Below are positions 1 through 8,268 of a DNA stretch of 64,000 bases, one piece after another. The stretch comes from Roseibium aggregatum (GTDB taxonomy: Bacteria > Pseudomonadota > Alphaproteobacteria > Rhizobiales > Stappiaceae), in NCBI RefSeq assembly GCF_017309185.1, contig NZ_JAEKJZ010000004.1:406676-470675 (forward strand). The letters are read 5' to 3'. A program made the position numbers and the translations under genes. The notes under the pieces are model-generated. The model was not told the origin of the DNA. It searched no databases and was given only the letters and a program-made list of their open reading frames with translations. Positions within the stretch are counted from its first letter, which is position 1. Each line of letters starts with the position of its first letter.

Positions 1-30
1 CGCGCCGACAATCAAGACTGACTTTTGCAT
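1..30 (-). CDS. 5' end of a leftward gene, probable Rossmann-fold oxidoreductase (partial)
   Basis: Reading leftward from an ATG at 28-30 gives ten open codons, MQKSVLIVGA, before the window ends. A hydrophobic strand running into a glycine near the N-terminus is typical of NAD(P)- or FAD-binding oxidoreductases, but ten residues cannot identify a family. It would be transcribed divergently from the GMC oxidoreductase, sharing the 250-bp gap between them. An AGGG lies about 10 nt upstream of the ATG. The call rests only on this start and should be read as tentative. Confidence 0.4.
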   Translation of the reverse strand, partial: MQKSVLIVGA

Positions 31-280
31 ATTCGAAGCGCCCTGGTTCCTGAATCGTCTAAGTCATTAAAGGCCATAGCGTCCCGGCGACGGCAGGTCC
101 ATTCTGCCGGAACAATAAATGCCAAAGCCGGAAACGATGTGCTCGGGGCAGGTGTAATGGTATGAGAACGATTTGAAAATGGATATGCAGACCAGACCAA
201 TCTTTGCCTAGCTTGGCCGAGACCCAGGATCGCGAACGCTGAACCTCGGTACGATGCCCGCTCGATATCCAGGATGCCCC

Positions 281-1900
281 ATGTCGGAATTTGACTTTAT
301 TGTCGTCGGTGCCGGATCGGCCGGTTGCGCGGTGGCCAACCGGTTGACGGAAAACGGAAAATACAGCGTGCTTCTGCTCGAAGCGGGTGGCAGCGACCGC
401 AATTTCTGGATCTGGATGCCGATCGGTTACGGCAAGACCTTCTTCCGGAAAAGCGTCAACTGGATGTATTCCACCGAGCCGGTCACGGCCTTGAACAACC
501 GCACCTCCTACTGGCCGCGCGGCAAGGTGCTGGGCGGGTCCAGTTCCATCAACGCCATGGTCTATGTCCGGGGACAAAGAGAAGACTTCGACGGTTGGGA
601 ACAGATGGGCAATCCCGGCTGGGGCTGGGAGAAAGTGCTGCCCTATTTCAAGAAAATGGAAACGAACGACCGCGGCGCGGATGCCTTTCGCGGTGGCGAT
701 GGCCCGGTTCATGTGAAGACGACCGACGGTGACCGTCACCCGCTCTGCGAGACGTTTTTCGAGGCGGGCGGGCAGTTGCAGTTTCCCTATAACGCGGACT
801 TCAACGGAGCGAGCCAGGAAGGCGTCGGCGCCTACCAGATGACGGTCAAGGACGGGTTGCGCATGTCGGCGGCGCGGGCCTATCTCGCTCCGGCACGGGG
901 GCGTATGAACCTGAAGATCGAAAGCCATGCTCATGCGACGGCGATCCTGTTCGACGGCAAGCGTGCGACGGGCGTGGCGTACCGTCAGGGCGGTGTCGAC
1001 AGGAAGGCGGTTGCGCGCAGGGAAGTCATTTTGTGCGCCGGGGCGATCAATTCGCCGCAACTGCTTCAGCTCTCGGGTGTCGGGCCCGGCGGCCTGTTGC
1101 GCGGCAAGGGAATAGAGACCGTTCATGATCTGGACGGAGTCGGGCGCAACCTCCAGGACCATCTCTGCGTCGACTATCTGTACCGTTCGAAAGCGTCGAC
1201 CTTGAACGAGCAGCTCAATCCCTGGTACGGCAAGCTTTGGCAGGGGATGAAGTATCTCGCCACACGGCGCGGGCCACTGTCGCTCGGTCTCAACCAGGCC
1301 GGCGGTTTCGTAAAATCCCGGCCCGATCTGAAGAGCCCGAACATCCAGCTGTTCTTCTCGCCGGTGAGCTACACCAAGGCTCCCGAAGGCGAACGGCCCT
1401 TGATGAATCCGGACCCGTTTCCCGGGTTTCTGCTTTCCGGGCAGCCGACGAAACCGTCGAGCCGGGGGCATCTTCAGATCCGCTCGTCCGACCCCTTCGA
1501 GGCGCCCGAGATCCATCCGAATTATCTTGCCACCGACCACGATATCCAGGAACTGCTCGAGGCGGCGAAGATCTTGCGTCAGCTCGCGCAGGCTCCGGCG
1601 CTTGCCGATATTATCGAAGCTGAGATCGAACCCGGCCTCCACATTCAGACCGACGAAGAGTTCATCGCCGATCTCCGGGAACGGGCCATCACCGTGTTTC
1701 ATCCGGCGGGTACCTGCCGCATGGGGCCGGACGCGCAAACCGATGTGGTCGATGCCCGGCTGCGGGTTCACGGTATCGAAGGGCTTCGGGTCGCCGACGT
1801 CTCCATCTTCCCGACGCTGACCTCCGGCAACACCAACGCACCCGCCATCATGGTGGGCGAAAAGGCGGCCGATCTCGTTCTCGAGGATCTTGCCGACTGA
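281..1900 (+). CDS. GMC family FAD-dependent oxidoreductase (choline/alcohol dehydrogenase type)
   Basis: The 539-residue product is an FAD flavoenzyme that oxidises an alcohol or polyol to the aldehyde or ketone. The N-terminal dinucleotide fold shows VVGAGSAGC at about residues 7-15. Both GMC signatures are present: GKVLGGSSSINAMVY near 83-97 and GAINSPQLLQLSGVGP near 253-268. The C-terminal catalytic pair is visible as FHPAGTCRMG (His) and SGNTNAPAIM (Asn). An in-frame ATG 27 nt upstream exists, but the ATG at 281 has AGGA seven bases before it and starts directly at the FAD strand. The length fits choline dehydrogenase and alcohol dehydrogenase relatives. No betaine genes adjoin, so the substrate is unknown. 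Confidence 0.9.
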   Translation: MSEFDFIVVGAGSAGCAVANRLTENGKYSVLLLEAGGSDRNFWIWMPIGYGKTFFRKSVNWMYSTEPVTALNNRTSYWPRGKVLGGSSSINAMVYVRGQREDFDGWEQMGNPGWGWEKVLPYFKKMETNDRGADAFRGGDGPVHVKTTDGDRHPLCETFFEAGGQLQFPYNADFNGASQEGVGAYQMTVKDGLRMSAARAYLAPARGRMNLKIESHAHATAILFDGKRATGVAYRQGGVDRKAVARREVILCAGAINSPQLLQLSGVGPGGLLRGKGIETVHDLDGVGRNLQDHLCVDYLYRSKASTLNEQLNPWYGKLWQGMKYLATRRGPLSLGLNQAGGFVKSRPDLKSPNIQLFFSPVSYTKAPEGERPLMNPDPFPGFLLSGQPTKPSSRGHLQIRSSDPFEAPEIHPNYLATDHDIQELLEAAKILRQLAQAPALADIIEAEIEPGLHIQTDEEFIADLRERAITVFHPAGTCRMGPDAQTDVVDARLRVHGIEGLRVADVSIFPTLTSGNTNAPAIMVGEKAADLVLEDLAD

Positions 1901-2022
1901 AAACCCTTTGGGGTTCCCCAATCGTCGCCTGGTGTTGCGTGTCACTTTAAAATGGCTCAAAAACGCCCAGGTTCGAAGGAAATCCGCGGATTGTTCCGGA
2001 GGATGGGAATTGGGAAATCGTC

Positions 2023-2541
2023 ATGACTTTTCTTATCGGTTTTGTTGTTTTTGCCACTGTCTTGCGGCTGGGGTCGCTTGCCGTTTCGATCCGTAACGAA
2101 AAACGCCTGCGCCGTGAGGGGGCGGTCGAATATGGCGCCGGGACGTCCCGGGTTCTTGCCTCGACCCATGTCGGCTTTTATCTCGCCGCTATCGCGGAAA
2201 GCGTCTGGCGCGCTGCTCCTTTTTCCTGGGTCAATGCGACGGGGCTGGTTGTCTACACCCTGTCCATGGTCATGCTTTTCTGGGTTATCCTGACGCTCGG
2301 TCGGTTCTGGACGGTCAAGATCTTTATTGCCGGCGATCATCGGTTGAACAGCAATTGGGTCTTCCGGACGGTGCGGCACCCGAACTACTTTCTCAACATC
2401 ATCCCGGAACTGGTCGGCTTCGCCCTGGCGCTTCAGGCCTATATGACCCTGATCGTCGGTCTTCCCATCTACGCGGTCATTCTCCACCGCCGCATTCAGG
2501 AGGAAGAGCAGGCCATGCGGGATCGATTCCCGGAGTATTGA
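2023..2541 (+). CDS. Isoprenylcysteine carboxyl methyltransferase (ICMT)-family membrane protein
   Basis: This 172-residue integral membrane protein has about four hydrophobic segments, with a cytoplasmic basic loop near residues 23-35. The C-terminal half has the ICMT/phospholipid methyltransferase hallmark: VRHPNYF near residues 117-123, followed by a hydrophobic hairpin and the acidic RRIQEEEQ near 157-164, which binds S-adenosylmethionine in the family. Bacterial members methylate small lipids or remain uncharacterised. The upstream gap of 122 bp holds a GGAGGATGGGAA stretch that can serve as a ribosome site. The gene converges on the BTAD-hydrolase gene, so there is no operon clue to substrate. 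Confidence 0.8.
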   Translation: MTFLIGFVVFATVLRLGSLAVSIRNEKRLRREGAVEYGAGTSRVLASTHVGFYLAAIAESVWRAAPFSWVNATGLVVYTLSMVMLFWVILTLGRFWTVKIFIAGDHRLNSNWVFRTVRHPNYFLNIIPELVGFALALQAYMTLIVGLPIYAVILHRRIQEEEQAMRDRFPEY

Positions 2542-2550
2542 GCTGTCACC

Positions 2551-2567
2551 GCCCCCTGGACGGGGGC
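2551..2567. terminator. GC-rich hairpin between convergent genes
   Basis: A six-pair stem GCCCCC/GGGGGC with a five-base loop sits ten bases after the methyltransferase stop and before the convergent regulator gene ends. There is no uridine tract on either strand, so it is a weak candidate terminator for both genes. Confidence 0.4.
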
Positions 2568-2604
2568 GAGGCCGGATCCGCAGCCGGTTTCATGTTCGGA
2601 TCGC

Positions 2605-4176
2605 TCACAGGCCTTTTTCTTCCAGAAACCGGTTTACCGTATCCAGACAGACCTTCAGGGCGGGTTCATAGTCGACCAGGATGTGGTTGCGGCTTTCAAG
2701 CGGAACGAATTGCGCGTCGGGAATGCCGGCCGCCAGCGCGCGGCCCAGTTCGAGGGGGATGCGCTGGTCATATTTGGCATGAAGAACGATCGTCGGTGCC
2801 TTGACCTTTGCCAGCCGGTCACGCACGTCGATATAGCCGAAAGCATCCTGGAAGCGCGCCGCGTTGCGCGGCGAGGTGGTCTGGCGCTGGAACTCGTCGA
2901 ACCATTCAAGATCCTCGGCGCTCGCGTCCGGAAGGAAGGTCTGCGAGAAAATATGACGGTAGGCCGGGTTGTCGGTGCCCCAGCCGAGTTCGGTCAGGGT
3001 CAGGACCGCCTCGCGTCGGGCCTGCTCTTCCGGCGTAGCGAGATGACGCCATCCGGCTGCATAGCCGCTGATCAGAACGAGCGCGCTCACTCTCTCTGGG
3101 TGGCGGACGGCATATTCGATCGAGACGGCGCAGCCTTGCGAAATGCCAAGAAGCGGGAAACGCTCGAGCTTGAGCTTGTCGGCGACGGCCTCGAGATCCT
3201 CGACGAAGGCGTCGAAGCTCAGGTCGGAAACGTCCCAGTCGGACAGGCCGCAGCCGCGTTCGTCGTAGCGGATGAATGTGCGGTTACGCGCCATGGTGGC
3301 GAAGCTCTGACCCCATATCGGGCTCGCCCAGTCGAACTCAAGGTGATTGAGCCAGTTGGCCGCCTTCAGGAGCGGCGGTCCGGAACCGATGGTCGCATAG
3401 GCGATCTTGGTGCCGTCGGCGACTTCGCAAAAGCCGATTTTCTGCGCGCGCAACGCGTCGGCGGAAACGAGGCCCGCGGTTTCGACACGGCGGCCCTGTT
3501 TCGCTCCGCTCTTGCCGGAAGACCGTTGAGCGGGGAATCCTTTTTGAGAATGAAGAGCGGTCTGTGACGATTTCTGCTCCGGTTCCCTGTCCTGATACTC
3601 GGCCGCTCCCTCCGGATCGGCATGGGACCACAGGGCCAACCACTTCCTTGCCGACATGGGATCCATGTCCTTGTGGGTGGCGAGCCGTCTGAGGACCTCG
3701 ACATGAGCCCGTTCCGCATCGACGCGTTCGGCGATCAGCCAGGTGGCGAAGGCGTCGTCTCCCGCGTTGTCGAGCCCGCCGAGCAATTGGCCGTCGAGTT
3801 TCCCGGCCATGGCTTCAAGCTCCGGGATGCTCAATCGGTCGGCTCCCTCCCGCAGGCTGGTATGGATGTCGCGAATGTCGACACAGGCGTTTTGAATGTT
3901 GAAATGGACGCGTTCGCGGTCCGCGATAATCCGTGTGTTGTCCGGTGCGTCTACAACCCGCCGCAGCTTGCTCAGAGCCCAGCGTAACGCGGCCTTCGGG
4001 TCGTCGGGAACGTTCCAGAACAGTTCGCACAACCGCTCGCGCCTGTGCGGGCGGCCGGTCGCCACGAGGAATGCAAGAAGAGCACGGGCTTTTTTCGAAG
4101 CGGGTAAAGACCTTTCCTGTCCCTGTGTCACGACGCGAAGCTCGCCCAACAGGAATACCTCAAGCTCTTCGCCCAT
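2605..4176 (-). CDS. Winged-helix/BTAD transcriptional regulator fused to an alpha/beta hydrolase
   Basis: The 523-residue protein joins a DNA-binding regulator to an apparent enzyme. Residues 1-95 form an OmpR/SARP-type winged helix (LRVVTQGQERSLPASKKARALL opens it, and the ALRWALSKLRR recognition-helix region follows). Residues about 100-195 are a helical BTAD-like segment. A low-complexity linker (about 200-240) leads to an alpha/beta hydrolase fold of about 275 residues with nucleophile elbow GISQG, an oxyanion-side RYDERGCG, the acid near AKYDQRIP and the histidine in SRNHILV. TTG and ATG starts are adjacent; the ATG at 4176 follows GAGAGG. The hydrolase may sense or process the ligand. 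A 23-bp motif shared with the Crp gene lies about 55 bp upstream. Confidence 0.82.
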   Translation of the reverse strand: MGEELEVFLLGELRVVTQGQERSLPASKKARALLAFLVATGRPHRRERLCELFWNVPDDPKAALRWALSKLRRVVDAPDNTRIIADRERVHFNIQNACVDIRDIHTSLREGADRLSIPELEAMAGKLDGQLLGGLDNAGDDAFATWLIAERVDAERAHVEVLRRLATHKDMDPMSARKWLALWSHADPEGAAEYQDREPEQKSSQTALHSQKGFPAQRSSGKSGAKQGRRVETAGLVSADALRAQKIGFCEVADGTKIAYATIGSGPPLLKAANWLNHLEFDWASPIWGQSFATMARNRTFIRYDERGCGLSDWDVSDLSFDAFVEDLEAVADKLKLERFPLLGISQGCAVSIEYAVRHPERVSALVLISGYAAGWRHLATPEEQARREAVLTLTELGWGTDNPAYRHIFSQTFLPDASAEDLEWFDEFQRQTTSPRNAARFQDAFGYIDVRDRLAKVKAPTIVLHAKYDQRIPLELGRALAAGIPDAQFVPLESRNHILVDYEPALKVCLDTVNRFLEEKGL

Positions 4177-4230
4177 CAACGGCCCTCTCTGTCAAAAAAA
4201 CAACGATAGGAATTACGATTATCATTGCTT

Positions 4231-4245
4231 TTACAACGGTGACAA
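4231..4245. promoter_or_regulatory. Imperfect inverted-repeat operator upstream of the BTAD-hydrolase gene
   Basis: TTACAACGGTGACAA followed by CAACGGTC matches the operator at 5188-5202, with its downstream CAACGATT, at 18 of 23 positions. It lies about 55 bp upstream of the BTAD-hydrolase ATG. The shared sequence and similar placement suggest that one regulator controls both genes. Which protein binds it is not known; the Crp-type protein and the BTAD regulator itself are both candidates. Confidence 0.55.
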
Positions 4246-4453
4246 CAACGGTCGTGTGGCCAAGGCGCGTGCCGGTAGGCGAGTGGTTCGAAACGGACGT
4301 TGCGGTAGGTCCGGTTGCCGATCGTTTGACCGGACAGGAAATCAAGCACTGTTCCGTGGCAGGCGGTGTTCCGCTTGTCCTGTGCTGCGCTCCTGGAGAG
4401 GGGGTGCCTTGAGATTTGGCTCAGGTTCAGAGCCAGCAGGCAGAAACGGCAGT

Positions 4454-5155
4454 TTACTCCGATTCCGCGATGTCTTCGAGCTTTTCGCGGTCACGGATAA
4501 TGAGCCAGCCGTCCTTCAGGTCGACGACCTCGGCGCGTTGCCATTTGCGCAGGCATCGGTTGACGTTCTCACGAGTGACCCCGATCAGGCTGGCGATTTC
4601 CGACTGCGACATGGACAATTTGCCGAGCGGTTTCTCGGGGCTTCCGGGCGCGGTGGTCGTAACGCGGAGAAGCGCCTTGGCGAGGCGGGAGGGCAGATCG
4701 TAAAACGCGATTTCCATCATCCGTTCGTCAGACCGGCGTACCCTCTTGCAGAGCAACTCGATGAGACGGATCGAGAGGCTCGGGTCGCGGTGCAGGACCT
4801 CAAGCAGGGATCGTCGCTCGAGCACGACCATGGTGCAGTTCGTCAGGGCCTTGACGTTCGCGGATCTTTCTCCGCCGTCCAGCAGCGCGATCTCGCCGAA
4901 AACATCTCCGGCGCTCAGTTCGGATAGGGTGACGTCGCGCGCGGAAGGGGTTTGCATGCTCACGCGCACGGTGCCTTCCGCGATGGCCATCATGCTGAGG
5001 CCGGGGCTTCCCATGTCAAAGACGGTCTGGCCCGCCTTGTACCGTTTGATGTGGGCGAAGGACGCCAGATCGACCTTGCTTTTTTCGTCCAGTGCTTCGA
5101 AAATCATGCTCCGGCTCAGGAGCTTTTCCTTGGCGATGCTGTCTTGATCATCCAT
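4454..5155 (-). CDS. Crp/Fnr-family cyclic-nucleotide-responsive transcriptional regulator
   Basis: The 233-residue cytoplasmic regulator has an N-terminal cNMP-binding beta-barrel (about 20-135), a dimer helix and a C-terminal HTH. The phosphate-binding cassette reads FGEIALLDGGERSANV, keeping the glutamate and the Arg-Ser pair that contact cAMP in Crp, so nucleotide binding is plausible. The HTH is visible as SQSEIASLIGVTRENVNRCL near residues 181-200. There are no Fnr-type cysteine clusters. A TTG start 15 nt upstream is possible; the ATG at 5155 has GAAAG upstream. The gene is divergent from the FecR-cyclase pair across about 125 bp, which suggests that the neighbouring cyclase supplies its ligand. 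Confidence 0.88.
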   Translation of the reverse strand: MDDQDSIAKEKLLSRSMIFEALDEKSKVDLASFAHIKRYKAGQTVFDMGSPGLSMMAIAEGTVRVSMQTPSARDVTLSELSAGDVFGEIALLDGGERSANVKALTNCTMVVLERRSLLEVLHRDPSLSIRLIELLCKRVRRSDERMMEIAFYDLPSRLAKALLRVTTTAPGSPEKPLGKLSMSQSEIASLIGVTRENVNRCLRKWQRAEVVDLKDGWLIIRDREKLEDIAESE

Positions 5156-5187
5156 TGTTCGCACTTTCAACTATCAAACCCCTGTCA

Positions 5188-5202
5188 TTACCACGGTGGT
5201 AA
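5188..5202. promoter_or_regulatory. Perfect 15-bp inverted repeat between crp-like and fecR-cyclase genes
   Basis: TTACCACGGTGGTAA has 7-bp arms around one central base. It lies 33 bp upstream of the Crp-type ATG and 77 bp upstream of the FecR ATG. The motif and eight bases to its right recur upstream of the BTAD-hydrolase gene (4231-4245). Position and symmetry suggest an operator for autoregulation or for the divergent pair. It does not look like a canonical Crp TGTGA-N6-TCACA site. Confidence 0.6.
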
Positions 5203-5279
5203 CAACGATTGAGATTTAAGCGTCACATCATAGACCATTTGGTCAGAAAACGATTTCCAGAAAGTCTGCCGAGGAAGTA

Positions 5280-5798
5280 ATGCCCCAACGAATATCCGTA
5301 ATCTTCGCCATACTGTCCTGCTTAGCCGTGATGGCCCCGTTGTCAAGTCCCGCTCAGCAAGCCGGCGGCTGTGTCAGGACGGAAGCGTCGGATCCGGCGC
5401 GGGTCATCTTCAAATGCGCAAACGGACTGGTACTCGAGGCCGAGGCAGCGGCGGTCCTGCAAATCCAGGACGTGGACGGGCAGACCCGGCCGGACAGCGT
5501 GGACCTGACGGGACGCGCGCTCCTGATCGAAGTGGCGCCGGGGAGCGGCCCGTTCCAGATCCTCACACCGCACGCGATCGCCGCGGTTCGCGGAACCGTT
5601 TTCATCGTCGATGTGGGCAAGGAGGTCACCTCGGTCTTCGTTGAACGTGGGGAGGTCGAGGTCACCAGACGTGGCGGTTCGTCGGGAGTAACCCTGACGG
5701 CCGGCGAGGGGGTCGACGTTTCGGAGAATACGCCGATGGTCACCACGCAGTGGGGCCAGCAGAGGGTTGACGAGCTGTTGGCACGATTCGGACGATGA
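5280..5798 (+). CDS. FecR-domain periplasmic protein paired with a CHASE2 cyclase
   Basis: The 172-residue protein has a Sec signal peptide (residues 1 to about 25, cut after SSPAQQA) and a FecR-type beta-rich domain. FQILTPHAIAAVRGTVF near residues 96-112 is the recognisable core, followed by VEVTRRGGSSGVTLTAGEGV. FecR domains in this arrangement are periplasmic and often sit beside CHASE2 signalling proteins, where they are thought to modulate the sensor. The start has GAGGAAG upstream. The stop overlaps the cyclase start as ATGA, indicating translational coupling. Its exact ligand or partner is unknown. Confidence 0.82.
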   Translation: MPQRISVIFAILSCLAVMAPLSSPAQQAGGCVRTEASDPARVIFKCANGLVLEAEAAAVLQIQDVDGQTRPDSVDLTGRALLIEVAPGSGPFQILTPHAIAAVRGTVFIVDVGKEVTSVFVERGEVEVTRRGGSSGVTLTAGEGVDVSENTPMVTTQWGQQRVDELLARFGR

Positions 5799-7684
5799 AA
5801 CCCCACTTGCCTGTCTGGATGTTCGTTGGAGCATTCGTGATTGGCGGTATCTGGGCCGGCTGGCTCGGACAGCGTCATTTGGCAGGCACGGGGAGCTGGT
5901 TCGATCGGGTCGAGACCGTTCTGCTCGATTGGCGCATTCATGTCACCGGCACGCGCGCGTCGCCGGATAACGTCGTTGTGATCGCGATTGACGATGCAAC
6001 GATTTCCGCGTCCGGGACACAGCCCATCGGGCGCAGGCGACTTGCGCTCTTGATCGAAAGGATCAAGGCTGCCGGTGCGCGCGGACTGGCTGTCGACATC
6101 CTGCTGGTCAGCGCATCCGATCCCGAGGCCGATGCGGTTCTGGCCGAGGCGCTCGGTTCGCTTCCGACGGTCATCGCCGGAGCGGCGCAATTCGCGCAGG
6201 CGACACATTCAGACGCCTTGATCCCGGTGGCCGACGGGCAGCTCATGCCATTGGACGTCTTTTCGAAAGCTGCCTCCGTCGGTCTTGTGAACGTGGCGAC
6301 CGACAATGGGGGCACGCCGCGTCACATTCCACTTCTGTTTCAGGTGCAAGGCAGCCTGGCACCGTCTTTCGCGCTCAGTGCCGCAGGCGTTTATCTCGGA
6401 GCCATGCCTTCTCTGACCGCCGAGGGAATACGGCTCGGGGAGCGCGTGCAACCGCTCGATCTCGGATGGCATATGCCGCTGAATTATTACGGTCCGCGCG
6501 GAACGGTCAGAACCATCAGTGCCCAGGACCTTTTCGACGGTGTCGCGGATCCGGCCGAGATCAATGGCCGGCTGGCCGTTCTCGGGGTGACCGCGACCGG
6601 AGTCGGCGACCGGTTCGCGACCCCCTTCGACCAGATTCTGCCTGGCGTTGAGGTTCAGGCGACGGCAATGGCTAATCTTCTGGACGGGTCTTGCCTGATT
6701 CGGAATTCCGCCGTCAGGTCGATAGATGCTGTCGCAGCTCTTTTGATCACCTGTCTCGGCGTTCTGGCGGTGGTGGTGTTGCCGCTGGCCGCCGCCTCCC
6801 TGACCTTCATCGGCCTTCTGACAGGATGGCTCGCGGCGATCACCGTTCTGTTCGGAAACGGCTACTGGTTCAATGGCGCGTTGCCGATCGTGGCCAGCGT
6901 TCCTCCCGTCGTGGCGCTGGTGATCTTGAGACAGGTGGCGGATCGCTACCGGACCCGGCGCCTGACGGTGGCGCAGGAAGCGCTCAGCCGGTTCCAGGCA
7001 CCGGCGATCGCCAGACGCATCGCGGAGGACCCGTCCTTCCTGCTCGCGCCGAAGGAGCAGGACGTGGCCATACTGTTTATCGACCTGTCGGGTTACACCG
7101 GCCTGAGCGAGCGGCTCGGGCCCGCCCGCACCCGGGACGTGCTCAAGGCTTTCCATACGCTGGTGGTCAACGAGACCGGCAAGAACAACGGTCTCGTTCT
7201 GGATTTCATGGGCGACGGCGCAATGCTCGGTTTCGGTATTCCGGATGCCGGCTCAACGGACGCGGCCGATGCCTGTCAATGTGCTTTCGACCTTGCGCGC
7301 AGTGTCGGAGCCTGGATTTCCGACAGCGGCCTGGAGGGCGAAATCAGCGGCGTGCGGGTCGGGGGGCACTACGGGCAGGTTGTCCTGTCCAGGCTGGGGC
7401 ACGAGAACCAGCAGCAGATCGCCGCGACAGGCGACTGCGTAAACGTGGCCAGCCGTCTTCAGGATGTTGCGAAGGGCCTGGAAGCATCGGTTGCCCTGTC
7501 GACCGATCTTACGGATGCCGCCAACGCCTCCGCGGACGAGCCATTTTCCGCGCACCGTGTGGAAACAGCGGCCATCCGCGGCCGCCAGAAGCATCTGAGG
7601 GTCGGATTGTGGACCCGGCAGGAAATCTTGAAGCCAATGCGGGTGGATGATCTGCCGGAACCGGCCGATCGACCGTCAGACTGA
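5795..7684 (+). CDS. CHASE2-domain class III adenylate/guanylate cyclase
   Basis: The 629-residue membrane-bound nucleotide cyclase has an N-terminal helix (about 4-24), a periplasmic CHASE2 domain (about 35-295, containing VVVIAIDDATI and LAVLGVTATGVGDRFATP), three transmembrane helices (about 305-385), and a class III catalytic domain (about 420-600). Metal-binding aspartates are present in FIDLSG and DFMGDG, and the Asn/Arg pair in CVNVASRL. The usual substrate-selecting Lys (before FxGD) is Asp here, and the usual Asp before the second GD motif lies in a QQQIAATGD context, so base specificity cannot be assumed. It is coupled to FecR and next to a Crp-type regulator, making a sensor-cyclase-effector set. 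Confidence 0.87.
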   Translation: MKPHLPVWMFVGAFVIGGIWAGWLGQRHLAGTGSWFDRVETVLLDWRIHVTGTRASPDNVVVIAIDDATISASGTQPIGRRRLALLIERIKAAGARGLAVDILLVSASDPEADAVLAEALGSLPTVIAGAAQFAQATHSDALIPVADGQLMPLDVFSKAASVGLVNVATDNGGTPRHIPLLFQVQGSLAPSFALSAAGVYLGAMPSLTAEGIRLGERVQPLDLGWHMPLNYYGPRGTVRTISAQDLFDGVADPAEINGRLAVLGVTATGVGDRFATPFDQILPGVEVQATAMANLLDGSCLIRNSAVRSIDAVAALLITCLGVLAVVVLPLAAASLTFIGLLTGWLAAITVLFGNGYWFNGALPIVASVPPVVALVILRQVADRYRTRRLTVAQEALSRFQAPAIARRIAEDPSFLLAPKEQDVAILFIDLSGYTGLSERLGPARTRDVLKAFHTLVVNETGKNNGLVLDFMGDGAMLGFGIPDAGSTDAADACQCAFDLARSVGAWISDSGLEGEISGVRVGGHYGQVVLSRLGHENQQQIAATGDCVNVASRLQDVAKGLEASVALSTDLTDAANASADEPFSAHRVETAAIRGRQKHLRVGLWTRQEILKPMRVDDLPEPADRPSD

Positions 7685-7704
7685 GCGCGGGCTCCGGTCC
7701 GCTT

Positions 7705-8268
7705 TCAGAGTATCTTGTAGAGCGTGGCGTCGCGCCGGATCATGTGATGAAACAGAACGGCTGCGATATGCACGGCGAACAGGGCGAACAGAATCCAGGC
7801 GCTCCATTCATGAATGGCCGATAGAGTTCCCGCGATTTCAGGCGATTTTCCGATCGGGCTCCAAACCGTGACGGCGCCGAACCACTTCAGCGGGAAACCG
7901 TGCGCGTTGGTGGCCAGAAACCCGCTGACGGGCATCACGATGAGAAACAGATAAAGAAGACCGTGAACGGATTCCGCCGCGATTTTTTCCATCGCGCTTC
8001 CTTCCGCCGGCGGCTTGCGGGCGATCAGCTTGTTGCCGACACGGACAAGCATCAGCCATAGGACCAGGAAACCGAAGCCCTCGTGCAGCATGTAGAAGTC
8101 CATCTTGGCATCGTTGTTGACGTAGTGGATGAGGAAACCGAGCGGCCAGGTTGCCAGGACCAGAACCGCCACGAGCCAATGCAGCAGACGGGTCGTCACG
8201 GCGTAGCGTTCGGACGGGGCCAGGGGGGTGCCTGCCGCCGAAGTTTGTGTCTGCAGGGTTTCCGACAT
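7705..8268 (-). CDS. Cytochrome b561 family membrane protein
   Basis: The 187-residue protein has four transmembrane helices and conserved histidines for two b-type hemes: RLLHWLVAV near residue 30, MLHEGFGFLV near 62, AESVHGLLYLF near 101, and AIHEWSAW and AVHIAAVLFHH in the last third. It accepts electrons from quinol or a partner protein in the cytoplasmic membrane. The ATG follows GGAGAGA. It ends 20 bp from the convergent cyclase. It precedes the sox region but is separated from it by 258 bp, so a direct role in sulfur oxidation is only possible. No other gene is seen in 8269-8526. Confidence 0.9.
   Translation of the reverse strand: MSETLQTQTSAAGTPLAPSERYAVTTRLLHWLVAVLVLATWPLGFLIHYVNNDAKMDFYMLHEGFGFLVLWLMLVRVGNKLIARKPPAEGSAMEKIAAESVHGLLYLFLIVMPVSGFLATNAHGFPLKWFGAVTVWSPIGKSPEIAGTLSAIHEWSAWILFALFAVHIAAVLFHHMIRRDATLYKIL

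Noticed and set aside
59..1960. Open frame of 633 codons on the minus strand across the GMC oxidoreductase
   Set aside because: The plus-strand protein carries both GMC signatures and catalytic residues; the minus frame has none.
4160..4345. Short minus-strand frame with a hydrophobic stretch upstream of the BTAD gene
   Set aside because: The hydrophobic run is produced by the operator motif at 4231 and its surroundings; it overlaps the promoter and has no ribosome site.
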